DNA of 64,000 nucleotides from Nitrospira_D sp035465795 (GCF_049546785.1 NZ_JBMWAN010000004.1:434001-498000); one strand, 5' to 3'; shown: positions 52,588-61,812, counted from the first letter of the stretch. Made by a program: numbers and translations. Notes: a model not told the origin generated them from the letters alone.

Positions 52588-53411
52588 TCTATCTACTTTC
52601 CGAAGAGGGGCGCCAGGCACTCAGGGCGATCGCCTCCAAACCCGTTCTCTACGCCTTTGACTTCGACGGGACGCTCGCGCCGATCTCGCCCGATCGCAAC
52701 GCCGTCACCCTCCCGCCGTCCGTCAGCGAATGGATCAGGGAGCTGGCTAAACGGGCGCCCTGCGCCGTGGTCTCCGGCCGGGCGCTCGCCGACCTTGCGC
52801 CGCGCCTCAACGGAGCCGTGCCCTATTTGATCGGCAACCACGGCCTTGAGAGTTCATTGACGCCGTTGCCGACGCTCCTCTGGGCGGAAGGCATTTGCGC
52901 GGGATGGAAACGGACGCTGGACAGCCACATGGCTCAAGGCTTGAAGGATCTTGGCGTCGACGTTGAGGACAAACGGTATTCGCTCACGCTCCACCATCGA
53001 GGGCTCGGCACGCATACTGATATTCATCAGGTTGTCCTTTCCCTGCTTCTGTTGCTCACACCGGCACCAAGCCTCATCTTCGGGAAAGCCTCGGTGAACA
53101 TCGTGCCTCCGGGAAAAGGCGGAAAAGGGTCTGCCGCCTTGCAATGGATGGTTCATCTGCGGCGAACCGGCTTGTTTTTTGTCGGCGATGACGAGACGGA
53201 CGAGGATGTCTTTGCCTTGACCGAAGGGCTTGCCATGGGGGTGCGTGTCGGACAGCATACGGGGTCACGCGCGAGATACTTCATCCATCATCAGGGGGAG
53301 ATCGAGGAGGTCCTCCGGTTTCTTGTCCATCGCATCGACCGGACGCCGGAATCTCTCAGCCACGGCGATCGACACGCGAACTCCAAGAGTCCGGCGGCTC
53401 ATGAGCGATGA
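52584..53411 (+). CDS. otsB: Trehalose-6-phosphate phosphatase
   Basis: 275 aa. HAD-family motifs: motif I FDFDGTLAPISP, motif II in CAVVSGR, a Lys in GKGSAALQWM region, and motif IV GDDETDEDVFAL. It removes the phosphate from trehalose-6-P. It overlaps the synthase gene by 4 nt (ATGA), giving a two-gene trehalose unit. Confidence 0.93.
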   Translation: MIYLLSEEGRQALRAIASKPVLYAFDFDGTLAPISPDRNAVTLPPSVSEWIRELAKRAPCAVVSGRALADLAPRLNGAVPYLIGNHGLESSLTPLPTLLWAEGICAGWKRTLDSHMAQGLKDLGVDVEDKRYSLTLHHRGLGTHTDIHQVVLSLLLLLTPAPSLIFGKASVNIVPPGKGGKGSAALQWMVHLRRTGLFFVGDDETDEDVFALTEGLAMGVRVGQHTGSRARYFIHHQGEIEEVLRFLVHRIDRTPESLSHGDRHANSKSPAAHER

Positions 53412-53461
53412 AGCTGTTTTCGGCCGGCCGAGCCTCGATCACGAAGCTATGAAAGGGCGCA

Positions 53462-53821
53462 CTATCGAGGAGTCTCGGAACCCATTTTAGAAACCGAGCT
53501 GGCCTGGTTGCCCGGGGTGACGAACACCTCGACTCGATCACCGACCTTGAGCCCGGGATCAAGCTTGATGTCCTTACCGAGGGGAATTAAAATATTGGTG
53601 CCTTCAACGGATTTCACAACCACCAGTTCCACTGTCAGCAGGACCAACTCCCCGCGCACCGGCGCCTGCAAGCCGGCTGAATCCGGTTGGGCGGGAACCG
53701 GGATCTGCAGCAACACGAGCAACAGCGCGATAAGGCCGACTCGCCATCTGCGTGCTCTGACAGAGCGGCGCGTTGTGTGGATACCAGTGTCCTGGGTAGC
53801 AATGCGGGTAGGAACCATCAT
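53462..53821 (-). CDS. Small exported beta-rich protein
   Basis: About 119 aa from the ATG at 53821. A signal anchor (VGLIALLLVLLQIPVPAQ) precedes a ~75-residue beta-rich part containing ELVLLTVELVVVKSVEGTNILIP and KVGDRVEVFVTPG, an SH3/OB-like strand pattern. It is convergent with otsB. Not recognised. Confidence 0.6.
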   Translation of the reverse strand: MMVPTRIATQDTGIHTTRRSVRARRWRVGLIALLLVLLQIPVPAQPDSAGLQAPVRGELVLLTVELVVVKSVEGTNILIPLGKDIKLDPGLKVGDRVEVFVTPGNQASSVSKMGSETPR

Positions 53822-53884
53822 TTTGTTGCAGAGCGGCCGCAAGATTGTGGGGCGCGGCACTGAGCCGCGCCCCTCGGGACCGGC

Positions 53885-54094
53885 CTACTTGCCGCCCGCG
53901 TCCTTCTTTTCTTCGTCCGCAAAGACCACGTGGCCGCCCTTGTCCTTCTGCTCATCCTTCTTGTCATCGCTGAACACCACCACATGGCCACCCTTCTTCT
54001 CTTCCTTCTTCTCTTCGTCCGCGATGGCGAGCGTAGCCATCGTGCTGAAGCTGAGGAAGGCCACCAAGGCCATCAACCCGTTGAAGCGTGTCAT
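53885..54094 (-). CDS. Small exported protein with repeated GGHVVxF motif
   Basis: 69 aa from the ATG at 54094 (GGAGG with 5-nt spacing; upstream ATG at 54106 is the alternative). After a signal peptide (LMALVAFLSFSTMATLAIA), the mature peptide is Lys/Glu/Asp-rich with two copies of GGHVVVFSDDKK / GGHVVFADEEKK separated by charged spacers. The composition suggests a flexible, possibly metal-binding (His, acidic) periplasmic peptide. Not recognised. Confidence 0.7.
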   Translation of the reverse strand: MTRFNGLMALVAFLSFSTMATLAIADEEKKEEKKGGHVVVFSDDKKDEQKDKGGHVVFADEEKKDAGGK

Positions 54095-54263
54095 AAAAAC
54101 CTCCATGAAAAATAAAGTGAATATAGATAATAATGAACCGGTCATGCCCCGGGCACGACCGTTCCGCAACATTTAGCAAACATGCGACATTCGGCACAAC
54201 GGACAAAATCACCGGATAGAGGGTTGCGTTTGTCCAATGCGCGAAGCGATTGAGGGAGGCACA

Positions 54264-55145
54264 ATGAGCAGTATCGGGCCGCACTCTACGCTCACTAGAG
54301 ACAGAACCATGCCTGACCGTGCAACGACCGTGGGCCGTCTGGAAGAGGTCGTTTCGGCCGCCGAGGAGTTCGACCGGGTCACCTCGCAAGCCTTGCCGCT
54401 GCTGCTCGACCGGGCGACCAACTCCACGAAGCGGTTTCTGCGGGAAACCGGCCAGTGGTGCGACGATGTGGCCCATGAGAAGTTTGCCTTGCGCTGGGGG
54501 GCTGAATATCTGGAGCAATTTCTTGTAGCCGGGCGGAGCGAGGTCCCCTGTCGCCCGCTCTTCCTGCTGGACTCGATGGTCGCCAAACAACATAGCCGAC
54601 CAGAGCCGTTTTGCTACCATCCGGACTTGCTCACGCCGCTTGGTCGGCTGATCGACGGGCTGGTGAGTCGGGCAGCGATCAGCCGTGACGCACTGATCGC
54701 CTTGTACTACCATTGCTTTGGCCTAGCGCCCGGGCAGGTCATTACGATTTTAGGCTTGACCGAGCAGTCAGGCCAGCGGATCTACAAGAATTTCAAGCGC
54801 TGGCGTGATTCTGGATGGCAGCGGACTATGGACGACATGGGCATTACCGACAGTGACGTGCTGGACCTGTGCAGCCAACAGCAGCGTCACCCCCAGCAGT
54901 TCAATAGTGAGGCCGAGCGGATTATCCGGATCGCGCAGTCCCACTATCGGAAGAGCGAGCCGGACCATTACCCCTGTCTTTCCCGACGCCAGTGGGAGGA
55001 AATGTTCCTGGAAGGGTATGGCAGCGATTATCGAATCTGGCATCTCGCGCTCTGTCTGGACTGTTTCACAGCGGCTTGGGACTTAGGCTTCCGCGGGGCG
55101 GCAGCCATGGAGAAGCCGCAAGTGGATTTTCATGTACAGCCATAG
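54264..55145 (+). CDS. Putative regulator with sigma-region-4-like helix-turn-helix
   Basis: 293 aa from the ATG at 54264 (GGGAGG upstream). Helical throughout. Residues ~155-200 (SRDALIALYYHCFGLAPG, then LTEQSGQRIYKNFKRWRDSGW) read like a sigma-70 region-4 helix-turn-helix, but the usual region-2 motif is not seen. The C-terminal part has Cys/His in CLDCFTAAWDLGF. It may be a divergent transcription factor. The membrane coiled-coil gene starts 48 bp downstream behind a strong ribosome-binding site, so the two look like a pair. Confidence 0.65.
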   Translation: MSSIGPHSTLTRDRTMPDRATTVGRLEEVVSAAEEFDRVTSQALPLLLDRATNSTKRFLRETGQWCDDVAHEKFALRWGAEYLEQFLVAGRSEVPCRPLFLLDSMVAKQHSRPEPFCYHPDLLTPLGRLIDGLVSRAAISRDALIALYYHCFGLAPGQVITILGLTEQSGQRIYKNFKRWRDSGWQRTMDDMGITDSDVLDLCSQQQRHPQQFNSEAERIIRIAQSHYRKSEPDHYPCLSRRQWEEMFLEGYGSDYRIWHLALCLDCFTAAWDLGFRGAAAMEKPQVDFHVQP

Positions 55146-55193
55146 AGAGCGACTCTTCCCGTCGGCTCTGACTACCGCAAGGAGGATATATTT

Positions 55194-56462
55194 ATGGAAC
55201 AAGAACGAGACCTGACTGATTACCGGGACCGCCTCCTCAATGCGCTGAAGACCGGTCCCCGCCGTTCTGCTTGCGGCACATCGGACGCGGTCCAGGTATT
55301 TGTGAATCAACGGCGCGTCGGGCTGTTGGACGGGAAAGGGGTTGAAGCGAGCCTGCAGGTCCAGACGGCCGTTCGCATCGACAACGTCCAGCTCCGGTCC
55401 GAAGACGGTGTGCTGCTCGGCGGCCTGTTTGCTCCCGAGTACGGATTCAGGACCAGCCGCATCTCCCTCCTGCGAGGCACGATCGAACTCCGTGTCCAGA
55501 ACTACGCGCAGGGCGGATCAGTCAGCGCGGTTTCCATTCCCGCTCGAAGCTTCCTGCATCGCGCGCGGCAGGCATTGGTCGGTGTGGCCGATAGCGCGGC
55601 TCCTCGTCTGGCCACATTTGCCGGATCAGGGATGCGGACGATCGCCTTCACCCAAGCCTTGCTGGCGGTCGCGCTGGTCGGGCTGGTCACTGATCGGACC
55701 ACCGGCTGGATGACGCCTGCCCGCCCACCGCTTTCCGTCACCCGGACAGAAGCTCCCTGGGCGGCCCCGCTTGCCGAAGTCGCCAAGCTCGAGCAACAAC
55801 TGATCGATCTCTCGCGGATGCAGGCGAAAGCGGTGGACACTATCCAAGCGCAACAAGAGGGCATGGCTCAACTCCAGCGAACGATGGCCAAACTGTCCTC
55901 CGCTCAAGAAACCGTCGCGTCCGGCGTCCTGACCGTCAAGCAGGAGATGGAGCAGCGACGGAAGGGGACCGGTCGGGAATCCGATCGCATGACACGCGTG
56001 ATGATGAGCAAAGCGCTCAGTGAGCAGGAACAGCTGGAAGCTGAGATTCATAGCCTCGTGATCGCAAACGAACGGCTCTCACGCGAGCGGGCCCAATTGG
56101 AGCAGCATAATCAGGAGCTGAACAAGCGCCTGAAAACCGCCGGTACGGACGTCTCGAAGGCCGCCGTCCCCGACCGCGAGAAGCCGGTATTGGCCCAGCA
56201 AAGCGACCCCCCTCAATTGCCACAGGTGGCGGAAGCGCGGCCGGCGACTCAGCAACCGCCCTTCTTATTCTGGGTCACCTTCAGCGAAGGCACCAGCCAG
56301 GACAGCATCGACCAGTGGGTGCGCGATATGCATGGGCGAAAGGGATCCCTGAGCGAAGGGTGGCAGGCGGTTGAAATCGTCCCGCCGACCGAGCCGATGG
56401 AGCGCTTTCTGGATCAGATCAAACACACGAAGATCGTAAAAGCGGTAAAAGTCAGCCGGTAA
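55194..56462 (+). CDS. Membrane protein with FHA-like/beta N-domain and coiled coil
   Basis: 422 aa, AAGGAGGATAT just upstream. The N-terminal ~150 residues are beta-rich (VFVNQRRVGLLDGKGVEASLQVQ, then IELRVQNYAQGGSVSAV) and probably cytoplasmic. A single helix (RTIAFTQALLAVALVGLVTDRTTG) spans the membrane, followed by a ~200-residue coiled coil (EVAKLEQQLIDLSRMQ, then SEQEQLEAEIHSLVIAN) and a C-terminal ~75-residue domain (FLFWVTFSEGTSQDSIDQW). The topology suits a transmembrane signal relay or anti-sigma-type partner for the regulator gene upstream. Not a recognised family. Confidence 0.65.
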   Translation: MEQERDLTDYRDRLLNALKTGPRRSACGTSDAVQVFVNQRRVGLLDGKGVEASLQVQTAVRIDNVQLRSEDGVLLGGLFAPEYGFRTSRISLLRGTIELRVQNYAQGGSVSAVSIPARSFLHRARQALVGVADSAAPRLATFAGSGMRTIAFTQALLAVALVGLVTDRTTGWMTPARPPLSVTRTEAPWAAPLAEVAKLEQQLIDLSRMQAKAVDTIQAQQEGMAQLQRTMAKLSSAQETVASGVLTVKQEMEQRRKGTGRESDRMTRVMMSKALSEQEQLEAEIHSLVIANERLSRERAQLEQHNQELNKRLKTAGTDVSKAAVPDREKPVLAQQSDPPQLPQVAEARPATQQPPFLFWVTFSEGTSQDSIDQWVRDMHGRKGSLSEGWQAVEIVPPTEPMERFLDQIKHTKIVKAVKVSR

Positions 56463-56485
56463 GCGGGGAGTTCGCTGGCACCGCA

Positions 56486-56530
56486 GACACATCCTGTCAG
56501 GCGCGATCCTCGCGCCTGACAGGATGTGTC
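56486..56530 (+). terminator. 21-bp perfect hairpin after the regulator/coiled-coil pair
   Basis: Arms 56486-56506 and 56510-56530 are perfect complements with a 3-nt loop (TCC). Further pairs follow on both sides after one mismatch. It starts 23 bases after the stop of the coiled-coil gene. No T-run follows, but such a long stem at this place should stop or protect the transcript. Confidence 0.65.
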
Positions 56531-56616
56531 CGCGATCCCCTCCCCGCTCTTCTGCCACTCCCTATGTCCTCAACCTCCCCCCCAAAAAGTGGGTTGCCGG
56601 ACGGAACCTTCAGTTG

Positions 56617-56916
56617 CTAGGATACACAGGGCAAGACCAATAACGTGTGTATCTCGTGCGGATCTCTCACAATGTTCTTCGGGTTCATGCTATGTCCAAC
56701 CCCGCAGAGGCCAGTCTCTCCGATGAGATAGCGTTTCTCTGACTCTATAGACAGGATCCCCCCCGTCGTGTGAGTCACAGCTCCCGAGCCTGTCATCACC
56801 CACATCGATGGAGACCTGAAAAGCGGTGAGCTGCGATCGACATGGAGCGCACTGACGGACTGGATTGCCGGTTGCCACAGAAGCCCGATGCGAGTCAACT
56901 CATCGAGGATGGACAT
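56617..56916 (-). CDS. Possible small hypothetical protein
   Basis: About 99 aa from the ATG at 56916; the frame is open to 57084. The product has no recognised motif and no clear ribosome-binding site. It fills most of the 56531-57223 gap, whose composition is AT-richer than its neighbours. A short plus-strand frame (56998-57172) without a start codon lies on the other side. Coding status is uncertain; the gap may hold a decayed gene. Confidence 0.25.
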   Translation of the reverse strand: MSILDELTRIGLLWQPAIQSVSALHVDRSSPLFRSPSMWVMTGSGAVTHTTGGILSIESEKRYLIGETGLCGVGHSMNPKNIVRDPHEIHTLLVLPCVS

Positions 56917-57223
56917 AATCCGGGGCGGACAAAGGGATTTGTCCGTTGAGACGAAGGAGGCCAAGTTCGTAGGATGATGCCATGAGAAAAGAGCCGATAG
57001 CATCATGCCGCAGAGGGTGAGGTCTACACGGTCCAGGATCTTTCCGGCTGGTTCGTTCAGTTTCGAGTCGACAAGAATACACAACGGGAACGGCCCGTTG
57101 TCCCGGAAGAACGCATTGAGTCACAACTGCCGCCCGACCAACGGGCGCTTTCGATCAAGCCGGCCCGGTAAACGGTAAGATCTTCGGGATTGATCGATCA
57201 ACACAGGTTGAAAGGAACGGGTC

Positions 57224-58366
57224 ATGAAAATTGCACAGGTCTCTCCGCTCTGGGAAAGCGTCCCCCCGAAACTCTACGGCGGAACCGAACGGATTGTCTC
57301 CTATGTGACGGAGGAATTGGTGCGCATGGGCCACGACGTGACGCTGTTCGCCAGCGGCGATTCACAGACTGCGGCGCGGCTTGAAGCGATCTGCCCGCAA
57401 GCACTTCGCCTGAACACCGGCATTTTCAATCGTGATGCCCCGATGATCATGCTGCAGGAGCGGGCGCTCGGAGCCTCCGGCGACTTTGATGTGGTCCACT
57501 CGCATCTGGATTTTCTTGGATTTCCACTGGCCCGGAGAAATTCCGTGCCGGTCGTGACGACGCTCCACGGGCGCCTCGACCTGCCTGAATTGGAGCCGGT
57601 GTTCCGCGAGTATGCCGAGATGCCGCTGGTTTCCATCTCCGATGCTCAGCGCCTGCCGATCCCCTGGGCCAACTGGCAAGCGACCATCCATCACGGGCTC
57701 CCGCGCGACTTGTATACATTCCACCCTCAACCGGAAGGGTACCTGGCTTTTCTTGGGCGTATTTCCGTAGAAAAGCGCCCGGATCATGCCATTGAACTGG
57801 CGAAGCGGACCGGTCTTCGGCTCCGCATTGCCGCGAAGGTGGATCCTGCGGACCAGCAGTACTACCGGTCCACGATCGAGCCGTTGCTCGACCATCCGCT
57901 CGTCGAATTCATCGGCGAGATTTCGGATGCGGAAAAAAACGACTTCGTCGGCAATGCCCTGGCGCTCGTCTGCCCCTACGACTGGCCGGAGCCGTTCGGG
58001 CTGGTGTTGATCGAGGCTCTCGCTTGCGGCACACCGGTATTGGCCTACCGGCGGGGATCGATTCCGGAGGTCATCGATCACGGGGTCACGGGCTTCGTCT
58101 GTGAGACCCTGACAGAGATGGCGGAAGCGGTCGGACAAATCCCCATGATCGACCGGCGCCGCTGCCGGGCGGCATTTGAGGCACGCTTTACCGCGGATCG
58201 CATGGCGCGCGACTACGTCGCGCTGTATGAACAGATTCTTCACGCGCAGGCAGTCCAGACTGCCCCCAAGGTTCGCGCCCTGGGGCCTGGACCGTCCACA
58301 GACCTTCGACTCCAGGGACGACAGCAGGAACGGGCAACGCGCCTCAAGGGAGGACAGCATGCCTGA
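57224..58366 (+). CDS. Glycosyltransferase family 4
   Basis: 380 aa, AAGGAACGG upstream. GT-B fold: N-terminal KIAQVSPLWESVPPKLYGGTERIV (donor/acceptor Gly loop), TLHGRLDLPELEPVF, then LAFLGRISVEKRPDHAIELA and the donor-binding EPFGLVLIEALACGTPVLAYRRGSIPEVI (E-x7-E). It transfers a sugar from a nucleotide donor; acceptor unknown. It is the first gene of an operon with two MFS transporters, a BON protein and a debranching-type enzyme, and its end overlaps the first MFS gene by 8 nt. Confidence 0.9.
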   Translation: MKIAQVSPLWESVPPKLYGGTERIVSYVTEELVRMGHDVTLFASGDSQTAARLEAICPQALRLNTGIFNRDAPMIMLQERALGASGDFDVVHSHLDFLGFPLARRNSVPVVTTLHGRLDLPELEPVFREYAEMPLVSISDAQRLPIPWANWQATIHHGLPRDLYTFHPQPEGYLAFLGRISVEKRPDHAIELAKRTGLRLRIAAKVDPADQQYYRSTIEPLLDHPLVEFIGEISDAEKNDFVGNALALVCPYDWPEPFGLVLIEALACGTPVLAYRRGSIPEVIDHGVTGFVCETLTEMAEAVGQIPMIDRRRCRAAFEARFTADRMARDYVALYEQILHAQAVQTAPKVRALGPGPSTDLRLQGRQQERATRLKGGQHA

Positions 58367-59705
58367 AGCATGTGTTGACACTCACGGGGACTGCCCCCCC
58401 AAACGCAATCCTCACGGGTGGGAATTGCTCAAGACGAGAGATTTCGGCCTGCTGTTCGCAGGCCAGACGATTTCTCAGATCGGCGACAGCTTGAACAAAG
58501 TTGCGCTGCTCTGGTTCGTCTATGAGTTGACCGGATCAGCCCTCAAGATGACGGTCGTAGGGCTGCTCCAGACACTCCCGCCCCTCCTGTTCGGGCCGCT
58601 GATCGGCGTGTACCTGGACCGCTTCAAGAAGAAGCCGGTCATGATCGCGGTGGATCTTCTCCGCACCCTGCTGATCCTGCTGATCCCGCTGCTGTATCTC
58701 GCCGGCGCCCTGACCCTGGACCGGTTGTATGTGCTCGTCTTCGCAACCGCCATCGTCTCGACCATCTTCGGACCGGCGCTGGCTTCCGCCGTTCCATTGA
58801 TCGCCCCCAAAGACCGGCTCATTGCCGCCAATGCCTTGATGCAATCGACGACCAATGTCGGCCTTCTGGTGGGCCCTGCCGCCAGCGGGATCGGCATCGC
58901 CCTGATCGGGGCGCAGAACGTCCTGTACGTGGATGCCGCCACATTCTTGCTGTCGGCACTCTGCCTGATGCCGATCCGGATGCCGGAAACGCTCCTGGAT
59001 GCGGGTCGCGCGACTGCCCGTCCCGGGTGGACCGACGGCGTGGTGAAGGATCTGCTTGCGGGGTTCCGCTTTGTGTTCGTCGAGCAGAAAACCGTCCTGC
59101 TGTTGATGCTCACCGCCACGCTCTACAGTGTCGGCGTGAGTGCGTTCGTCTTTCTGCTGCCGGTGTTTGCCAAAGATGTGCTCGCGGTGGGTCCCGTCCA
59201 ATTGGGATGGCTCTGGTCCGCGCTCGGGGTCGGGATGTTGCTCGCGTCGCTCAGCCTTGCCTCATTCACGCAGGGGGATGTGTCCCGCCGCTTGCGGCTG
59301 ATGTCGGGATCTTTGGCGGTCGGCGGGGCTGCCGTTGGCGCGCTCAGCGTCCTTCAAACCCCGCTTGCGGCCGGAGCCTTGATTGCGGTGATCGGAGGCA
59401 GCACCGCGATGTTCACCCCGCTGGTCTGGACAATGCTTCAGGAATTGACGCCGTCTCATCTGCTCGGTCGCGTCTTTACCAGCTTTGCGACCGGAGGCAT
59501 GGCCTCCTCAATGGCGGGAATGGCCGGGTTCGGCTGGGCGGCCGACAGTCTCGGCGCCGGCGCCAGCCTGGGCGGTATCAGCATCATCCTATTGATGACG
59601 GCGATTGCCGCAGGAGTGTTCAGCCGGTACACCTCGCATGAGGCCGGTCCCGCGCCTGCGACATCCGAGGCTTTCCCGACGCAACCGGCCGTGAGCCACT
59701 CCTAG
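58359..59705 (+). CDS. MFS transporter
   Basis: 448 aa from the ATG at 58359 (GGGAGGAC upstream). Twelve membrane helices. It starts LLKTRDFGLLFAGQTISQIGDSLNKVALLWFVYEL, with the MFS loop 2-3 motif variant GVYLDRFKKKPVM, then helix patterns FGPALASAVPLIAP. It belongs to the group of enterobactin-exporter-like (EntS/DUF-MFS_3) proteins. Strongly similar to the MFS encoded at 60523-61812; the two are paralogues. Substrate unknown. Confidence 0.9.
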   Translation: MPEACVDTHGDCPPKRNPHGWELLKTRDFGLLFAGQTISQIGDSLNKVALLWFVYELTGSALKMTVVGLLQTLPPLLFGPLIGVYLDRFKKKPVMIAVDLLRTLLILLIPLLYLAGALTLDRLYVLVFATAIVSTIFGPALASAVPLIAPKDRLIAANALMQSTTNVGLLVGPAASGIGIALIGAQNVLYVDAATFLLSALCLMPIRMPETLLDAGRATARPGWTDGVVKDLLAGFRFVFVEQKTVLLLMLTATLYSVGVSAFVFLLPVFAKDVLAVGPVQLGWLWSALGVGMLLASLSLASFTQGDVSRRLRLMSGSLAVGGAAVGALSVLQTPLAAGALIAVIGGSTAMFTPLVWTMLQELTPSHLLGRVFTSFATGGMASSMAGMAGFGWAADSLGAGASLGGISIILLMTAIAAGVFSRYTSHEAGPAPATSEAFPTQPAVSHS

Positions 59706-59797
59706 CGGATGACGGTGGCGTCTGTCATGCCGTCGCCGGAAGACGCGACACACACCGCGCTTGATTGGTAGGCCCGGCAACTGGGAGGTGCGCTGGC

Positions 59798-60523
59798 ATG
59801 GGTTCACATTCACGGGCGCTGCTACTGACTGTCGCCACGGTCGCCTTGTTAACCTGTTGGGCCGGAACGGCTTTTTCCGAACAGCAGGATAAGGAGAAAC
59901 CGCCGGAGAAGTCATCGTCAAAGCCTCCCCAGATCCAGGCGGCTCCGGACAGTCAGACCGAGCCGCCAAAACTTTCCATCGAGCCCAAGCCGCAACCTTC
60001 TACAGTCCCGCCTGCGAAGGCCGACACGCCCTCGAATCGTGAGGACAAGGAGAAGGACACCGCCAAGAAACCGGTCGGCTCGCTCGCGATCACCGTCAAG
60101 CTTGCGCTGTTGGCGGATTCCCGCCTCTTTCATTACGAGATCGAGGCCGGAGAGGATGAGAAGAGCATCACGCTGACAGGACACGTTGCAAGCGAGGAGG
60201 ACAAGACCGCGGCGGCGGAAGTCGCACGGGCCGTTCCGGGCGTCAAGATCGTGATCAATAAGCTTGATGTGGAACGAGGTCTGGCGCAGGCGCTGACGAA
60301 GAAGCAGGACGAGATCATTACCCTGCTGATCAAGGAGCGGTTTGCAAAGAGTGCCACGCTGAAATCGGCGCACTTCGACGTGAAAACCGACGAAGGGATT
60401 GTCTCGCTCAGTGGAGCCGTCCGGTTCCAGGTCATCGCGCTTGAAGCGGCGGAAACCGCCCGCCAGGTCCCCGGAGTCCGCGCCGTCAAGACCGAGAAAA
60501 TACGGCTGGAGGGCGAAAGCTGA
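59798..60523 (+). CDS. Periplasmic BON-domain protein
   Basis: 241 aa from the ATG at 59798 (GGGAGG upstream). Signal peptide (LLLTVATVALLTCWAGTAFS), a Pro/Lys/Glu-rich linker (~30-100), then two BON domains: RLFHYEIEAGEDEKSITLTGHVASEEDKTAAAEVARAVPGV-type and a second with VKTDEGIVSLSGAVRFQVIALEAAETARQVPGV-type. BON domains bind lipids or membranes in the periplasm (as in OsmY). It sits between the two MFS genes, so it may support export or envelope protection. Confidence 0.88.
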   Translation: MGSHSRALLLTVATVALLTCWAGTAFSEQQDKEKPPEKSSSKPPQIQAAPDSQTEPPKLSIEPKPQPSTVPPAKADTPSNREDKEKDTAKKPVGSLAITVKLALLADSRLFHYEIEAGEDEKSITLTGHVASEEDKTAAAEVARAVPGVKIVINKLDVERGLAQALTKKQDEIITLLIKERFAKSATLKSAHFDVKTDEGIVSLSGAVRFQVIALEAAETARQVPGVRAVKTEKIRLEGES

Positions 60524-61812
60524 TGCCGGGCAGATCCGACCCCTCCGGCTCTTCCGCTTCCACGGCAGGACAGGCAGGTCTCTTCACCACGGAGTCTCGT
60601 TCCCTGCTGCTCACTCGCGACTTCGGCCTCATCTGGTCCGGACAGCTCATCTCGCAAATCGGAGACGGCATTTCGAAGCTTGCCCTGTTGTGGTTTGTCT
60701 ATGCGATCACCGGCTCTCCCCTCAAGACCTCCGTGATCGGCCTGTTGCAGACAATCCCGCCGATTGTCCTGGGGCCGGTCATCGGCGTGTATGTCGATCG
60801 GCTGCCGAAGAAAGTCTTGCTCATCGTCAGCGATCTCCTGCGCGCCTTGTTGATCGGACTGATTCCCTGTCTGATCCCCGTGGAATCGTTTACCGTATCC
60901 GTGCTCTATCTCCTGGTGCTCCTCCATGCGATCGCGACCGCCGTATTCGGTCCCGCCCTTACGGCGGCGATCCCGGCCCTTGTGCCCAAAACGCAATGTA
61001 CGGCCGCCAACGCCCTCCTGCAGGGCACGACAAGCCTGGGTATTATTTTCGGTCCGGCACTGAGCGGACTGGGCATCGCGGCCTACGGCTCGCAGGAGGT
61101 CTTGTGCCTCAATGCTGCGACATATATGGTGTCGGCCGTGTGTCTCATGCTGGCCCGGTTCGCCGGTTCCGCGGTGGTCAGACTCCCCGCAACGGCCCCC
61201 CCCACGATCCTACAGGATCTGCTCGAGGGGCTCCGCTACAGCCTCGTCAGCCATCCGGTCTTTCTGCTCTTGACCGGCACCGCGGCGCTCTATACCTTTG
61301 GCACCAGCGCCCTGACAGCGCTCTTTCCCGTGTTTGCCAGGAAGATGCTCGGCTTGGGGCCGGTCGAAGTCGGCTATTTGTGGGCGGCGATGGGCGTCGG
61401 ACTCTTGATCACGTCGATCGGGCTGCTCTGGGTGACAGACTGGACGTTGAAGGACCGGATACGTCTGATCATCGGAACCAGTTTCTTGAGCGGTCTGGCG
61501 ATCTGCGCCTTGGTCTGGACGCCCGATCCCTACCAGGCCGGCATCCTGATGGGATTGATCGGCAGCGGGATGGGCGCGTTCACGCCGATCGCGTGGGGCA
61601 TCATCCAAGAACTCGCGCCGAGCCGCATGATCGGCCGCCTCTTGGGACTCTACGGGACCGGTGCCATGACTGCCGCGATCGCCGGAATTTCCGCGTTCGG
61701 ATGGATCACGGAGCAACTGGGAGCCGAAACCGGCCTGCTGGGGATCGGCCTCATGCTGTTGGTGACCGGGCTGGTTGCGGGCCGCATGAGCCGCAGAAGC
61801 GCGGCGGACTGA
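60523..61812 (+). CDS. MFS transporter, paralogue
   Basis: 429 aa; its ATG shares one base with the TGA of the BON gene. Twelve helices. LLLTRDFGLIWSGQLISQIGDGISKLALLWFVYAI parallels the MFS encoded at 58359-59705, as do GVYVDRLPKKVL and FGPALTAAIPALVP. A tandem duplication with divergence. Substrate not evident, but the glycan-related operon suggests an exported sugar or glycoconjugate. Confidence 0.9.
   Translation: MPGRSDPSGSSASTAGQAGLFTTESRSLLLTRDFGLIWSGQLISQIGDGISKLALLWFVYAITGSPLKTSVIGLLQTIPPIVLGPVIGVYVDRLPKKVLLIVSDLLRALLIGLIPCLIPVESFTVSVLYLLVLLHAIATAVFGPALTAAIPALVPKTQCTAANALLQGTTSLGIIFGPALSGLGIAAYGSQEVLCLNAATYMVSAVCLMLARFAGSAVVRLPATAPPTILQDLLEGLRYSLVSHPVFLLLTGTAALYTFGTSALTALFPVFARKMLGLGPVEVGYLWAAMGVGLLITSIGLLWVTDWTLKDRIRLIIGTSFLSGLAICALVWTPDPYQAGILMGLIGSGMGAFTPIAWGIIQELAPSRMIGRLLGLYGTGAMTAAIAGISAFGWITEQLGAETGLLGIGLMLLVTGLVAGRMSRRSAAD

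Noticed and set aside
56998..57172. Plus-strand frame reading as a possible gene end
   Set aside because: It follows an in-frame stop and has no start codon; it could be a decayed gene remnant but cannot be supported.
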